From CAYRFQ01 sp964423615 (GTDB taxonomy: Bacteria; Planctomycetota; Planctomycetia; Gemmatales; Gemmataceae), in contig CAYRFQ010000025.1 of assembly GCA_964423615.1 (NCBI GenBank), forward strand, positions 1-64,000: a DNA stretch of 64,000 nucleotides, in the 5' to 3' direction. Below are positions 9,805-18,756 of this stretch, in pieces; within the stretch, counting starts at the first letter, position 1; each line of letters begins with the position of its first letter. The translations under genes were made by a program, and so were the position numbers. Under the pieces are notes generated by a model. The model did not search any database. It was given only the letters and a program-made list of their open reading frames with translations, and was not told the origin of the DNA.

Positions 9805-9898
9805 CCACGAAACGGCAAAACCATCGAAAGGTGGTGACGCAAAGCCATGGGCCTACGGTCGTCTCGAACGACTACTGGTTGCCAGGTTGCCGAACGGT
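9805..9898 (+). ncRNA. Cyclic di-GMP-I (GEMM-I) riboswitch aptamer
   Basis: The sequence follows the GEMM-I consensus block by block. GGCAAAACC is followed by the CGAAAG tetraloop hairpin (9821-9834), GACGCAAAGCC (9836-9846), the short GCC-ATG-GGC hairpin running into CTA, a variable stem with TCG/CGA arms (9859-9872), then CTACTGG (9872-9878) and GGTTGCCGA (9885-9893) closing the second domain. The base aligned with the specificity-determining G20 of the Vc2 aptamer is G (9814), as in c-di-GMP binders rather than the A of cGAMP-type variants. It lies between a good promoter and the ATP-grasp gene that starts 450 bases downstream. A hairpin AAATAAG/CTTATTT (9942-9948 with 9986-9992) could be the expression platform. 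No c-di-GMP enzyme is visible in the window. Confidence 0.82.
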
Positions 9899-10347
9899 TC
9901 CTAAGTCTCGGTTCGATCCTGAGGAGAGTTCCAAGGCTTAGAAATAAGTAGACTCCCGCAGTATAGCTACTGACCGTTTCAGCTGCTTATTTGCCCCCTA
10001 CGGAAGTACCCCCTACCAACCTGAACAATTTTTATTGTCCGTCCAAAACAATATTCTACTTGAGACTTCGGTCGGATGTTATCCGTCCTGTGCTCCGTCC
10101 CAAGAAACAGACTATCTTCACACGTTCGTGTATTGTGAGAACAGAGCCCGTCCGTCCCTCTGTCCCCCTGGTGCCCGCACTACGGCTTCGCGTTGTGGTG
10201 TGGGCATCTTTATTTCTATTTCTCACCAAATACAATGGTGGAATATTTCGCATAGGTGTCGTTTCAGTCCCATGATTCTATTCTGCATAACATGGCGTTT
10301 GCCACGACCAATACATTCAAGTAGAAACGACTTTGGGATAGAATACG
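9899..10347 (+). promoter_or_regulatory. Long leader between the riboswitch and the ATP-grasp gene
   Basis: I find no credible gene here. The stretch carries the AAATAAG/CTTATTT hairpin and, at 10116-10140, a hairpin ACACG-TT-CGTGT in a CTTC...TTGTGAG context that matches the 5'-leader repeat family seen elsewhere in the window (29.9, 35.6, 36.0 and 49.4 kb). It is most simply read as a long untranslated leader. Confidence 0.4.
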
Positions 10348-11487
10348 ATGGCTTCTCAAGGGTCCTTGGTGATCATTGGTGCCAGTGTTCGAGCAGCCGC
10401 TTTCTCGGCACTCCGGGCTGGATACCAACCCTGGTGTTGTGACCTGTTCGGTGATCGCGATTTACATCTCCGGGTGAATGCTCGGCAGATACCTCCTCGG
10501 CATTATCCGAAAAAGTTTGTCCAACTTGTAGAAAACGCACTGGATGGTTCGTGGATGTTCACCGGCGGGCTCGAGAATCACCCTGAGTTGGTTCAACGCA
10601 TCCACCAGACGCGTGAATTATGGGGTGTGAGTGCGTCTCAGATCCGACAACTCCGAAATCCCGATCTTCTGGCTCACATCTATTCGCACCACGGAATTCT
10701 TCATCCACGTGTCCAAACTCAACCGCCACCAGATAACGAATGTTGGTTACAAAAGCCATATCGAAGTGTCGCTGGCCAACGAATTCAAGAATGGAAATCT
10801 CAACGGCACATCAACAACGAGGTCTATTATCAGGAATATATCAACGGCACATCAACGTCGGCGGTCTATGTAGGAAACGGAACTACGGCTGAATTGCTCG
10901 GAGTGACGCGTCAACTCATTGGGGAGTCTTGGTTAAACGCGACCGGTTTTCTTTACTGCGGAAACATTGGCGTTGTCGACCTTAACGAAAAAAGAACCGA
11001 GGCCTATCGCAGGATTGGTAACGTCTTGGTAACCGAGTTTGGGTTGCGTGGCCTTTTCGGAATTGATTGTATTCTACAAGGAGACACCCCGTATCCTGTC
11101 GAAGTTAATCCGAGATACACGGCTTCTGTCGAAGTGATCGAATATTCACTTGGTTTAACAGCATTGACTATGCATAGACACGGGTGTGTCGAAAATAGAG
11201 ATTTGTCGTTTCCGCAGAATAGCACTCGCCTTGTGGCGGGGAAGGCTATCTATTACGCTCCTGAAACATTCGTCTTCCCAGAGGTTGGCCCATGGACGCG
11301 AGAACTAAACCCACAGCGAAATCTGTTTGAGATGCCTGAGTTCGCCGACATCCCAGACGCGGGGCACACGATCGAGGCCAGACACCCTGTGTTCACGTTT
11401 TTCACAGCAGGAACTTGTGTTTCGGAAGTGTACCAGCTTTTGCAAAAGAAGGCCGAGACAATTCCAGGACTGTTGGGCATTGGTTGA
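10348..11487 (+). CDS. ATP-grasp protein of the tetrahydromethanopterin C1 gene set
   Basis: This is an ATP-grasp ligase-like protein of 379 residues. The N-terminus VIIGASVRAAAFSALRAGYQP is a Rossmann-like pre-ATP-grasp domain. The ATP-grasp core has NEVYYQEYINGTSTSAVYVG near 170-190, and the metal/phosphate-binding segment GLFGIDCILQG, then PVEVNPRYTASVEVIEYSLG near 255. Proteins of this type are encoded in H4MPT-linked C1 transfer clusters of methylotrophs and planctomycetes and are presumed to act in making or modifying the cofactor. The assignment is supported by mch 940 bases further on. A GEMM-I riboswitch lies upstream on the same strand. The exact reaction is unknown. Confidence 0.78.
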   Translation: MASQGSLVIIGASVRAAAFSALRAGYQPWCCDLFGDRDLHLRVNARQIPPRHYPKKFVQLVENALDGSWMFTGGLENHPELVQRIHQTRELWGVSASQIRQLRNPDLLAHIYSHHGILHPRVQTQPPPDNECWLQKPYRSVAGQRIQEWKSQRHINNEVYYQEYINGTSTSAVYVGNGTTAELLGVTRQLIGESWLNATGFLYCGNIGVVDLNEKRTEAYRRIGNVLVTEFGLRGLFGIDCILQGDTPYPVEVNPRYTASVEVIEYSLGLTALTMHRHGCVENRDLSFPQNSTRLVAGKAIYYAPETFVFPEVGPWTRELNPQRNLFEMPEFADIPDAGHTIEARHPVFTFFTAGTCVSEVYQLLQKKAETIPGLLGIG

Positions 11488-11497
11488 GGGAACACAA

Positions 11498-12283
11498 TTA
11501 CACATGCATGGAGAAGAACCGGCACGCCTCTTCCATGATCATTTCTTTATGGGCGGTGAGGCGGTGGTCGCCGTCCCTGAGCAACCGCAATTCAACATTG
11601 GGGTACCCAATCTTCTCGATCAGGTGAACTGTGTCGGCGTAGGGGACCAATTCATCCTTCATTCCGTGGAACACTAATGTTGGTGTTTCCCATCGTGCGG
11701 TCAGTTCTGCAAGCGAGAATGCGGCTGCGCTCTCGAGCAATTCGTAGGAGAGTTCCACGTCGACCCACTCGTTGTGATACGCCAGTTTGCCAGAACGTTT
11801 CCATTCCTCGCGTTGCTCAGAGCTTAACCTCGTCCAGAGGGTGTGCGGAAAGTAGAACGCTGGGGCAAGCAATACGCAAGTTCTTACGAAATCCGGATTT
11901 CTCTGGGAAAACCAACTCACGGCCCATCCGCCCATGCTCGATCCCATGAGGAAGACCCGTTCGACTTGACGACCTGCGAGGTGTCCGCGAAAACCCTCCA
12001 GATTGGATAACAATTTGTCACAACGCAAATGCAACATGGCTCCTTCGGAGTCGCCATGTCCGAGAAAATCAAAGGCAACGAAGGTCCATCCTCGTCGGTG
12101 GGCGGCTTGTTCTAGGGCCGTGGCTTTCTCTCCCGAACGTGTGCCCCCGAAGCCGTGGACGTATCCTACGACCGGGTCGGAGAACGTGCCAAGATATGAG
12201 AAATGCCCCCGTAGGGCATTTCCATCCGGCGAGAGAAACTCGAAGGTCTCTCTGGTGGGCTTCGGTGGTTTTGAAATCGTCAT
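11498..12283 (-). CDS. Alpha/beta hydrolase (serine aminopeptidase/lysophospholipase type)
   Basis: This alpha/beta hydrolase has about 261 residues. The oxyanion region is VGYVHGFGG, the nucleophile elbow GSSMGGW carries the catalytic Ser, and the late part PTLVFHGMKDELVPYAD and DGDHRL carries the acid and His of the triad. No signal peptide is visible, so it is cytoplasmic. It lies on the opposite strand between the ATP-grasp gene and mch, with its stop codon 10 bases from the end of the former, so the two genes converge. The ATG at 12283 was chosen because the upstream extension (to 12373) lacks hydrolase character. The substrate is unknown. Confidence 0.85.
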   Translation of the reverse strand: MTISKPPKPTRETFEFLSPDGNALRGHFSYLGTFSDPVVGYVHGFGGTRSGEKATALEQAAHRRGWTFVAFDFLGHGDSEGAMLHLRCDKLLSNLEGFRGHLAGRQVERVFLMGSSMGGWAVSWFSQRNPDFVRTCVLLAPAFYFPHTLWTRLSSEQREEWKRSGKLAYHNEWVDVELSYELLESAAAFSLAELTARWETPTLVFHGMKDELVPYADTVHLIEKIGYPNVELRLLRDGDHRLTAHKEMIMEEACRFFSMHV

Positions 12284-12426
12284 AAGAAAATGTCTCAGAA
12301 AGGGTGCCAATCGATGTCTTTTTTCCGATACTGAGCGCAGTGAGTGGAACGCCTCAAAGCCATGCCTCAACACCTACAGATTACCACAAACGACGAATCG
12401 TCATGCTTGGCAGAAGGAGATGATCG

Positions 12427-13389
12427 GTGACGAAAACCCCAACACTCAACGAAAAGGCTCAGCGGCAAGCCGATTTTCTGGCAGCCAACGCGACAAACCT
12501 GCGGATCGCCGTGACCCAAACGGCTGGTGCCAAATTGATGGACTTCGGCATCGAGACAGCTGGCGGCCTTCAGGCTGGGTTGGGGTTGGCAAGAGTGTGT
12601 CTGGCTGGGTTGGCTGAAGTCAGCTTGATTTCCGGAGACGTTGCCGGTGTGGCGACTCCTTTGGTCCAGATCTCGAGTGACTCCCCTGTGTTGGCGTGTA
12701 TGGCTTCCCAGTACGCCGGGTGGAATTTGAGCACCGAGGGAATTGACTACTTCGCCATGGCCTCGGGGCCGATGCGGGCGGCGTGGGCCAAAGAAGAGTT
12801 GTTTCAGTCGATTCCTGGAGCTGAAACGCCTCCGGTCGCCGTCGGTACGCTTGAGACGAAACGACTTCCTCCCCCTGAGATCATTCAACACCTTTCCCAG
12901 GAGTTGAAACTGCCACCAGAAAAGATCACCCTCTTGGCCGCCCCAGCGGCCAGTTTAGCTGGCACGATTCAGGTCGTGGCCAGGTCGCTGGAAACAGCGC
13001 TCCACAAACTCCACGAACTCCGCTTTGATCTCTCCCAGATCGTCTCCGGGTTGGGAACGGCTCCGTTACCACCAGTAGGTGCCAACGAATTGGCAGCCAT
13101 CGGTCGGACGAACGATGCGATTCTCTATGGTGGTCGAGTGGTTCTGTGGGTTCGGGGCGAAGACGACCAACTTGCTGAAATCGGCAGAAGCGTCCCGGCC
13201 AATGCCTCGTCGGATTACGGAGTCCCGTTTGCCACGATTTTCCAACGTTGCGGTCACGACTTTTACAAGATTGATCCTATGTTGTTCAGTCCAGCCGAAG
13301 TCGTCTTCCACAACCTTTCCTCGGGTCGAAGTCATGCCTTTGGCCGAACCAAACCGGACGTGATGTGGACTTCCTTCTACGGTTCCTAA
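12427..13389 (+). CDS. mch: Methenyltetrahydromethanopterin cyclohydrolase
   Basis: This enzyme of 320 residues interconverts methenyl-H4MPT and formyl-H4MPT in the tetrahydromethanopterin C1 pathway, which in bacteria serves formaldehyde oxidation. Family blocks are clear: GAKLMDFGIETAGGLQAGL, QISSDSPVLACMASQYAGW, YFAMASGPMRA, and near the C-terminus DYGVPFATIFQRCGHDFYKID followed by SPAEV. The start is GTG, supported by GGAG about 9 bases upstream. It is divergent from the hydrolase, so a promoter should lie in 12284-12426. Presence of mch with the ATP-grasp gene fits the known occurrence of H4MPT enzymes in planctomycetes. Confidence 0.95.
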   Translation: MTKTPTLNEKAQRQADFLAANATNLRIAVTQTAGAKLMDFGIETAGGLQAGLGLARVCLAGLAEVSLISGDVAGVATPLVQISSDSPVLACMASQYAGWNLSTEGIDYFAMASGPMRAAWAKEELFQSIPGAETPPVAVGTLETKRLPPPEIIQHLSQELKLPPEKITLLAAPAASLAGTIQVVARSLETALHKLHELRFDLSQIVSGLGTAPLPPVGANELAAIGRTNDAILYGGRVVLWVRGEDDQLAEIGRSVPANASSDYGVPFATIFQRCGHDFYKIDPMLFSPAEVVFHNLSSGRSHAFGRTKPDVMWTSFYGS

Positions 13390-13841
13390 GAGGATCGAAT
13401 TTCTCTGACTTGTGAATCCGCTTGACGAGATCTAACTAGTTTACTACGAAGAAATTGCCAGAAAAAAACGCTCTCTAAAAACGGCAAATACCTCGAAGAA
13501 AAAATCATTAAATAGGGCTTGCACTTTCTGAGTGAAAGCCTAGAGGTGTTATCAAGAAGCACACGATTTTCCTGGTTAGCGATGGCTCGCGAAGAACTCG
13601 TGTGACCCAACCGACGGTCCTTTGCCTTTTTGTCGGACGAAACGACAAATCGGTGATTGATTTGGGTGCGTGGTTCGTTGCCTTGATGGAGTACCATATC
13701 CCAATCGACCGTTATCGATTTGCGAACCCGCAGCGAGGTGCTGGCGTCTCGGTGTTGGGACAACATACATAAACCAACTTACATGGTGGCAAGCTCGAAA
13801 CCACCCAAGATGAAATTTGTTTACATGATGAGGATTGGCAG
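13390..13841. other. Intergenic, no recognised gene
   Basis: Short frames exist on both strands but none shows family resemblance or a plausible start. AGGATT at about 13831 is a likely ribosome-binding site for the next gene. Confidence 0.35.
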
Positions 13842-14210
13842 ATGGTAATTGGTCCCGAAGTACAATTGTGGGAACTGACGAACAACCCAGAACCAAATTG
13901 GCGATTCCTCGAATGGGAGTCGACGGTCGTTTCGCGATTCCCAGAGGCCAGTGAGGAAGGTGGCGAAGAGGAAGAACCCGAAGACGAGTTCGGCGACGAC
14001 GAAGACGAGTTTGACGACGATGATCTTGATGATTTTGATGACGATGATCTTGATGACTTTGATGACGATGACGACGATGAATTCGATGACGAATTCGATG
14101 AATTCGATGACGACGATGATTTTGATGACGACTTTGATGACGATGACGACGATGATTTTGATGACGACGAAGACGATGATGGCGACGAGGACTTTGATGA
14201 CGAGGAATAA
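13842..14210 (+). CDS. Small ultra-acidic Asp/Phe-rich protein
   Basis: This protein of 122 residues has a normal-looking first third (VIGPEVQLWELTNNPEPNWRF, then LEWESTVVSRFPEAS). After it comes an 80-residue tail made almost only of D, E, F and L in DDDDFDD/DEFD blocks. The tail has nearly no basic residues and must be disordered or cation-binding. The function is not recognised. The gene stands alone between two gene-poor gaps. A similar short D/F tail (DDFDDHDDFFDDF) ends the TIGR02996/LRR protein at 45.2 kb, so such tails recur in this genome. The underlying GATGAC repeats could vary in length by slippage. The folded head and the AGGATT before ATG support it being real. Confidence 0.6.
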   Translation: MVIGPEVQLWELTNNPEPNWRFLEWESTVVSRFPEASEEGGEEEEPEDEFGDDEDEFDDDDLDDFDDDDLDDFDDDDDDEFDDEFDEFDDDDDFDDDFDDDDDDDFDDDEDDDGDEDFDDEE

Positions 14211-15600
14211 TCCGTCGCCATCACCATGCATCTCTGCATCTATTTTCTTCGTTCTGACATCGCGCTATCAACATCGTGGACCGAACCGAAAGTGCGTGTT
14301 GTTTCTAACGAAACTTTCTTAAACTCTTGTTCTTTTGTATTCTTCACATCGCTCGGGTTTGTCTCGGGTGCCTTAAATAGGACCCGAGACTTTACAGCAA
14401 TTTATTGACGTCTGCAGCAAGGAACCAAAGTAGCAGGCCCATTAGGGACGCGAAATGGGTTGGTGTCCTGTTGAGTGGGGCTTGCTCGGAAGTTCTCGCA
14501 ACAACGATGGCACGCCCTAGCAGATTCGTGGTTTCTGTTCGCTATCGCTCGATCACACCCAACTTCAACAACTGGACTCCAAAAAATTTCGTGTTGCCCG
14601 TGTGTGGTCCGCTTCTTTTTCTGCCTTGGCAACAGTATCCGGAGTTAGCCTGTTATTTTCACTGTGTAGATATCAATGGGACGGGGCTGACCCGACCTGA
14701 AAAAACTTGGCATCGGGAACAAACCTCACTTGCGTTTCGGTGTTGTGTAAGAGCCCACATCGTCGAATCAATAAATCTGGATCGACCAAGGGACAGAAGG
14801 TCTCGTAAAACCATCAGTTGGATCTGGAAAGTCTGAGGTAGCTCACAACGCTGTACGCGATTGTTCTTTGTATTGCAATCGCCCGGGATTCTGCCACCAC
14901 CTCGCGTGCCATCTGGTCTCCAGTCTTTCGGTTTTTCACTCGTCGAGACAAAGTTCAACCTTTCCTGCTATGCCGAATGCAGTAGTGTTCGTTCTTCTCA
15001 AGAAAGCGAATCCTGCACTGGTCAACACAATGCTTGGAAGTTTTGCAGGTGAGCGGTATAATCACGGAAGTTTTGGAGAAAGTTGTCTCCGTTGGGCTGT
15101 ACTTGTTTGTATGAATCCCACTCAAACGGATATACTAAACTCCATACAAGAACCGATGGATTTTCCCCCGCCACTTGAACCGCACAAAGTTTCGAAGCGG
15201 CAAGATGCATCTGTTTTACCGGGTGTTGTCGACCACTCACTAAAATACTCATTTTTCCAGTTCGACCCTGATCAGGAAATGAGAGCACGATCGCAATAAG
15301 CGAACGTGAAGTTACGAAGAGCTTCGAGCGGAAACGACCGGCGGGTTGGATGACAAGGGCCTGTCAGCAGATTTCAACAACCAAAACTTTCCACCAGTAA
15401 TGAGATTTCTCCGGCTTGCTTGCTGTAGGAATTGCAAGACCAGAGAGCATAACACATACCAGGGCGTTCGAATATGAGTCGATTTGGGTGGGTGGAGTTG
15501 TGTTCGGTCTTCACTCTGGTATTCTGACGTGTAGATCGTCCCAAACATTGGATCGTTTCGGTTGTTGTGTTTGACCTCTTTTCCACTGTTGGAGGATTCC
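14211..15600. other. 1.4-kb gap without a recognised gene
   Basis: Frames of up to about 143 codons occur on both strands but have no family features and overlap one another. I cannot name anything here. The end (15588-15597, GTTGGAGGAT) carries the ribosome-binding site of the next gene. Confidence 0.35.
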
Positions 15601-16035
15601 ATGGCACAGCAGGGTAAGCACTCAGAAGAGGGTTCCCAACCCGCCTCAACAAGCAGCGCCTTGGTTCGCATGGCTGACCAAAATCAACTCGATTTCGAAA
15701 TCGAGTTTTTCGACGGGATTCTGAATCGATATCCCAATTTTGTCGATGTTCTTCGGGTGCAAGGCAACAATCTCACACTCAAAGGACGCTATCTCGAAGG
15801 TTTACAAATCGACAAACGAATCGTGCAACTAAGACCGGAAGACCCACTGGCTCATTACAACTTGGCTTGCAGTTTTGCGTTGTTGAACCGAACCGATCAC
15901 GCAATTGACAACCTCCGACGGGCTGTCGAACTTGGTTATCGAGACTTCCGATACTTACGCGAAGATCGTGATCTCGATTCTATTCGGCAAGATCCTCGAT
16001 TCCGCGAATTGTTGACGGAATACGAAAGCGAGTAA
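15601..16035 (+). CDS. Tetratricopeptide repeat protein, small
   Basis: About 144 residues with two to three TPR units: FFDGILNRYPNFVDVLRVQGNNL, then GRYLEGLQIDKRIVQLRPEDP, and HYNLACSFALLNRTDHAIDNLRRAVELGY. The end (FRYLREDRDLDSIRQDPRF, REL) is the typical cap of planctomycete TPR proteins. No signal peptide is seen, so it is a cytoplasmic protein-protein adaptor. The ATG at 15601 has GGAGGA 5 bases upstream, which rules out the in-frame extension to 15562. No operon partner is evident. Confidence 0.8.
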   Translation: MAQQGKHSEEGSQPASTSSALVRMADQNQLDFEIEFFDGILNRYPNFVDVLRVQGNNLTLKGRYLEGLQIDKRIVQLRPEDPLAHYNLACSFALLNRTDHAIDNLRRAVELGYRDFRYLREDRDLDSIRQDPRFRELLTEYESE

Positions 16036-16282
16036 TGGACCTCCCTTTGGGGTCGAACAAGACAAATCTCAGGTTCGCATGCGAACTTGGGATTTTTTCA
16101 CGAACTTCCGCGATCGAGCAATCCTTGGCTTGCCTGTGAACCCGAGGATTTTGAAGAGAACTAAGAATCGTTCGTATCGAGCCTCCTGCCCTCATCTCCG
16201 CCCACTTCGAAGATATTCGTTAACAGCCAACGATCACGCTGGTCTTATTTTGTCGTGGTTGTATTTTGTCAGGAATGGAACA

Positions 16283-17293
16283 ATGGATGTCCTCTCCGTA
16301 GGCCACGGTGAACTGTTCACCGATCCTTCAGCCAATCAATTGCGTGCGGCCTTCTCCCAAAAATCGAAAGCCCTCGTCGAGAAGGTTACCACAGTTGGAG
16401 AGGCTGTTGCGAGTCTCATTCAAGATCAGGACTACCTCGGCATTGGCGGATTCGGTGCCAACCGAGTACCCATCGCCGTTCTCCACGAGATCCTTCGCCA
16501 AAACAAACAGAACCTGGGTTTTGCTGGCCACACCGCTACTCACGACTTCCAACTGTTGTGCGCCGGAAATCTGATGGGGCGTGGAAAAACACTGGCTCGG
16601 GTGGACATTGCTTACATTGTCGGGTTAGAGGCTCGGGGGCTCTCGCCTCACGCACGTCGTGTGATGGAGTCGGGCGAAGTCGCATGTACCGAATGGACAA
16701 ATTACGCGTTGGCAATGCGACTCCGAGCCGCAGCCATGGGAGTCCCGTTTTTGCCTGCCAGGAACATGATGGGTACTGACACGTTCGAAAACAGTGCTGG
16801 ACGCATCATCGAATGTCCATTTACTTCGGAAAAACTTGTTGCCCTGCCTGCCCTTTCACCCGACGTGTCGGCCATTCACGTTCACGAGGCCGACTGCTAT
16901 GGGAATTGTCGCATTCGGGGAACCACAGTTGCTGATTTGGAACTGGCTCGAGCGAGCAAGCGGCTCATCATTACCTGTGAGCGATTGATTCCCAATGAAG
17001 AAATTCGCCGCGACCCAACTCAAACCGTGATTCCCTTTTTCTGCGTTGATGCCGTTTGCGAAGTTCCGTTCGGCAGCTATCCAGGCAATATGCCCTACGA
17101 ATACTTTTCGGACGAAGATCATCTGAAGTTATGGTTGACGACCGAACAAGAGCCCGAAGAGTTCGCCCGCTTCCTCGATGAATACATTTACAACGTCGAA
17201 GACTTTAACGCCTATCTACATCTCTGCGGTGGGATTCCTCGATTGCTACGGCTCCGAAGGCGCGAACTGTTCTTGACGGAAGAGGGGCTCTAA
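16283..17293 (+). CDS. CoA-transferase family I, alpha-type subunit
   Basis: This protein of about 336 residues is related to the alpha subunit of glutaconate-type CoA-transferases. VASLIQDQDYLGIGGFGANRVPIAV is the usual opening, followed by GFAGHTATHDFQLLCAGNLMG, VPFLPARNMMGTDTF, HVHEADCYGNCRIRG and a C-terminal TEQEPEEFARFLDEYIYNVEDF. Such enzymes move CoA between carboxylates. In this family the catalytic glutamate lies in the beta subunit, and no beta-subunit gene is found next to it; the next genes are Hsp20 chaperones. The partner may be elsewhere, or the protein may have another role. The ATG at 16283 is chosen because AGGA precedes it and the upstream extension is atypical. Confidence 0.78.
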   Translation: MDVLSVGHGELFTDPSANQLRAAFSQKSKALVEKVTTVGEAVASLIQDQDYLGIGGFGANRVPIAVLHEILRQNKQNLGFAGHTATHDFQLLCAGNLMGRGKTLARVDIAYIVGLEARGLSPHARRVMESGEVACTEWTNYALAMRLRAAAMGVPFLPARNMMGTDTFENSAGRIIECPFTSEKLVALPALSPDVSAIHVHEADCYGNCRIRGTTVADLELARASKRLIITCERLIPNEEIRRDPTQTVIPFFCVDAVCEVPFGSYPGNMPYEYFSDEDHLKLWLTTEQEPEEFARFLDEYIYNVEDFNAYLHLCGGIPRLLRLRRRELFLTEEGL

Positions 17294-17648
17294 CACAACC
17301 GCATGTTCTGAGAGAGCCTGCAACTGTTCTAAACCAAATCAAATTCCACAAATCCACTTCACTGCCATTTTGGCTCCTCCAATCTGTGATCTGTCGCCGA
17401 TGGCCAGTCGCTGTGCGGAATGCGTTCCTCTTTTCGAACAAAAAACAGCGATCTAAATCCTTTTTTGAAAAACATTTGTGGCTTTATGCAGGTGGTCGTC
17501 GGAGTAAAAAACTCACATTGGCACGCCTGATGCTTGAGAAGAGAAATGAAAAATATACTCTTGGAGACCAAAACCCTCGGGTGAATGTCTTCAAAGAAAA
17601 CTGTTCTTTAGGGTTCGAAAGACACTCAGACAAGAGGAGGAAAGTACG
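17294..17648. other. Leader region of the Hsp20 pair
   Basis: No gene is seen. The end has AAGAGGAGG at 17632-17640, a strong ribosome-binding site for the ATG at 17649. I looked for a CIRCE inverted repeat (TTAGCACTC/GAGTGCTAA) and found none. A TTGAGA-N14-TATACT pair (17534-17559) is too closely spaced for a confident promoter. Confidence 0.35.
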
Positions 17649-18086
17649 ATGGTTCAATCTCGATGGGAAACTTACAACCCTCTCTGGAACTCTCTTCGTC
17701 AATTGTCCGATGCCAGCCGTTTGATGAACCACCTGGCTCGCGTTGAGCAACCTAGCCAGTCTGGACCGGCGTTGAACGTTTGGGAAGACGGTGAACACAT
17801 TCACGTAACGGCGGAAGTGCCGGGCTTGGCTCTTGAAGACCTCGAAGTTTACGTGACCGGCAATTCCCAGTTGACCATCAAAGGCGAAGTCAAGCAGATC
17901 GTCCCAGAGAAAGCGGTTCGACATCGACAAGAACGTCCCTTCGGCAAGTTCGTCCGTAGCTTGACGCTACCGTTTGCGGTCGATCCGGAAAGAGTCGAAG
18001 CGAAGCTCGAACATGGCGTCCTGGTTCTCAAACTTGCTAAGCACGAGTCGGCGAAACCTCGCAAAATCCCAGTGAAGGGGGCGTAA
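17649..18086 (+). CDS. Hsp20/alpha-crystallin small heat-shock protein (first copy)
   Basis: This small heat-shock protein of 145 residues is a cytoplasmic holdase that binds unfolding proteins. The alpha-crystallin domain spans about residues 38-135: PALNVWEDGEHIHVTAEVPG, LEDLEVYVTGNSQLTIKGE, FVRSLTLPFAVDPERVEA, then LEHGVLVLKLAKHE with the G-V-L motif. A strong GAGGAGG ribosome site fits high expression. It is followed 84 bases later by a second, diverged Hsp20 gene, a paired arrangement common in bacteria that allows mixed oligomers. Confidence 0.93.
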   Translation: MVQSRWETYNPLWNSLRQLSDASRLMNHLARVEQPSQSGPALNVWEDGEHIHVTAEVPGLALEDLEVYVTGNSQLTIKGEVKQIVPEKAVRHRQERPFGKFVRSLTLPFAVDPERVEAKLEHGVLVLKLAKHESAKPRKIPVKGA

Positions 18087-18170
18087 CTCTCTGGTAACAA
18101 CCCGTTCAGTAAGACAAAGCTCAGATTAACCAGCTTTTCCAAATAGAAACGGCCAAAGGAGACAACTACG

Positions 18171-18569
18171 ATGACCGATAATGCAACTGTCACCAACAAA
18201 ACCGTAAGCGACGAAGTTCGAGGTGAGAGCACTCGCGGCGGTCAATACTTCACGCCTCGGGTGGACATCTACGAAACCGAAGAAGAACTCACTTTGTTTG
18301 CAGACGTTCCGGGAGTTCGAGCCGAAGACGTCGACCTCCGCTTTGAGCAGGGGGAACTTCTGCTTCACGCTCGCGTCCAATCCGAAGACCGTCCCGAGCA
18401 TTTGGTGCTCCACGAGTACGAAACGGGCGATTACCAGCGCGTGTTCCACATTCACGAATCGATCGATCCAAGTAAAATCAGTGCCGAGTGCAAGAACGGC
18501 GTGCTCACGGTCCACTTGCCCAAAGTCGATTCGATTCGCCCGAAGCAAGTGAAGGTCTGCGGTGAGTAA
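18171..18569 (+). CDS. Hsp20/alpha-crystallin small heat-shock protein (second copy)
   Basis: This second small heat-shock protein has 132 residues and is clearly diverged from the first. It contains YFTPRVDIYETEEELTLFADVPG, EDVDLRFEQGELLLHARV, YQRVFHIHESIDPSKISAE and CKNGVLTVHLPKVDS. AAAGGAGAC lies just upstream of the ATG at 18171. The acidic ETEEEL strand differs from the first copy. It is probably co-transcribed with its neighbour. Confidence 0.93.
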   Translation: MTDNATVTNKTVSDEVRGESTRGGQYFTPRVDIYETEEELTLFADVPGVRAEDVDLRFEQGELLLHARVQSEDRPEHLVLHEYETGDYQRVFHIHESIDPSKISAECKNGVLTVHLPKVDSIRPKQVKVCGE

Positions 18570-18756
18570 CACACGAAACAGACAAACGCGGAAGGAAGCT
18601 GGCCTGTTGCTAGGAAGCCATGGGGAGGTCATCTTCAACGACAGAAACACGCGAAAACGGGACCTCCCTATGGCCCGCCCTGCTCGTGGCAGGTGTCGGG
18701 CCAGGGATTTTTCACTCTCCGTGGAGACGGCACCTCTCTTTGAGAAGGAATCGGTC

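Noticed and set aside
13712..14239. Minus-strand frame encoding a poly-Ser/Lys protein
   Set aside because: It is the antisense shadow of the GATGAC repeats in the acidic protein gene; the plus-strand frame has an ordinary N-terminal part and a ribosome site.
14405..14836. A 143-codon frame in the 1.4-kb gap
   Set aside because: No family features or ribosome site, with overlapping frames of similar length on both strands.
17518..17559. CIRCE or other heat-shock promoter upstream of the Hsp20 genes
   Set aside because: No inverted repeat matching CIRCE is present, and the best -35/-10 pair is spaced by only 14 bases.
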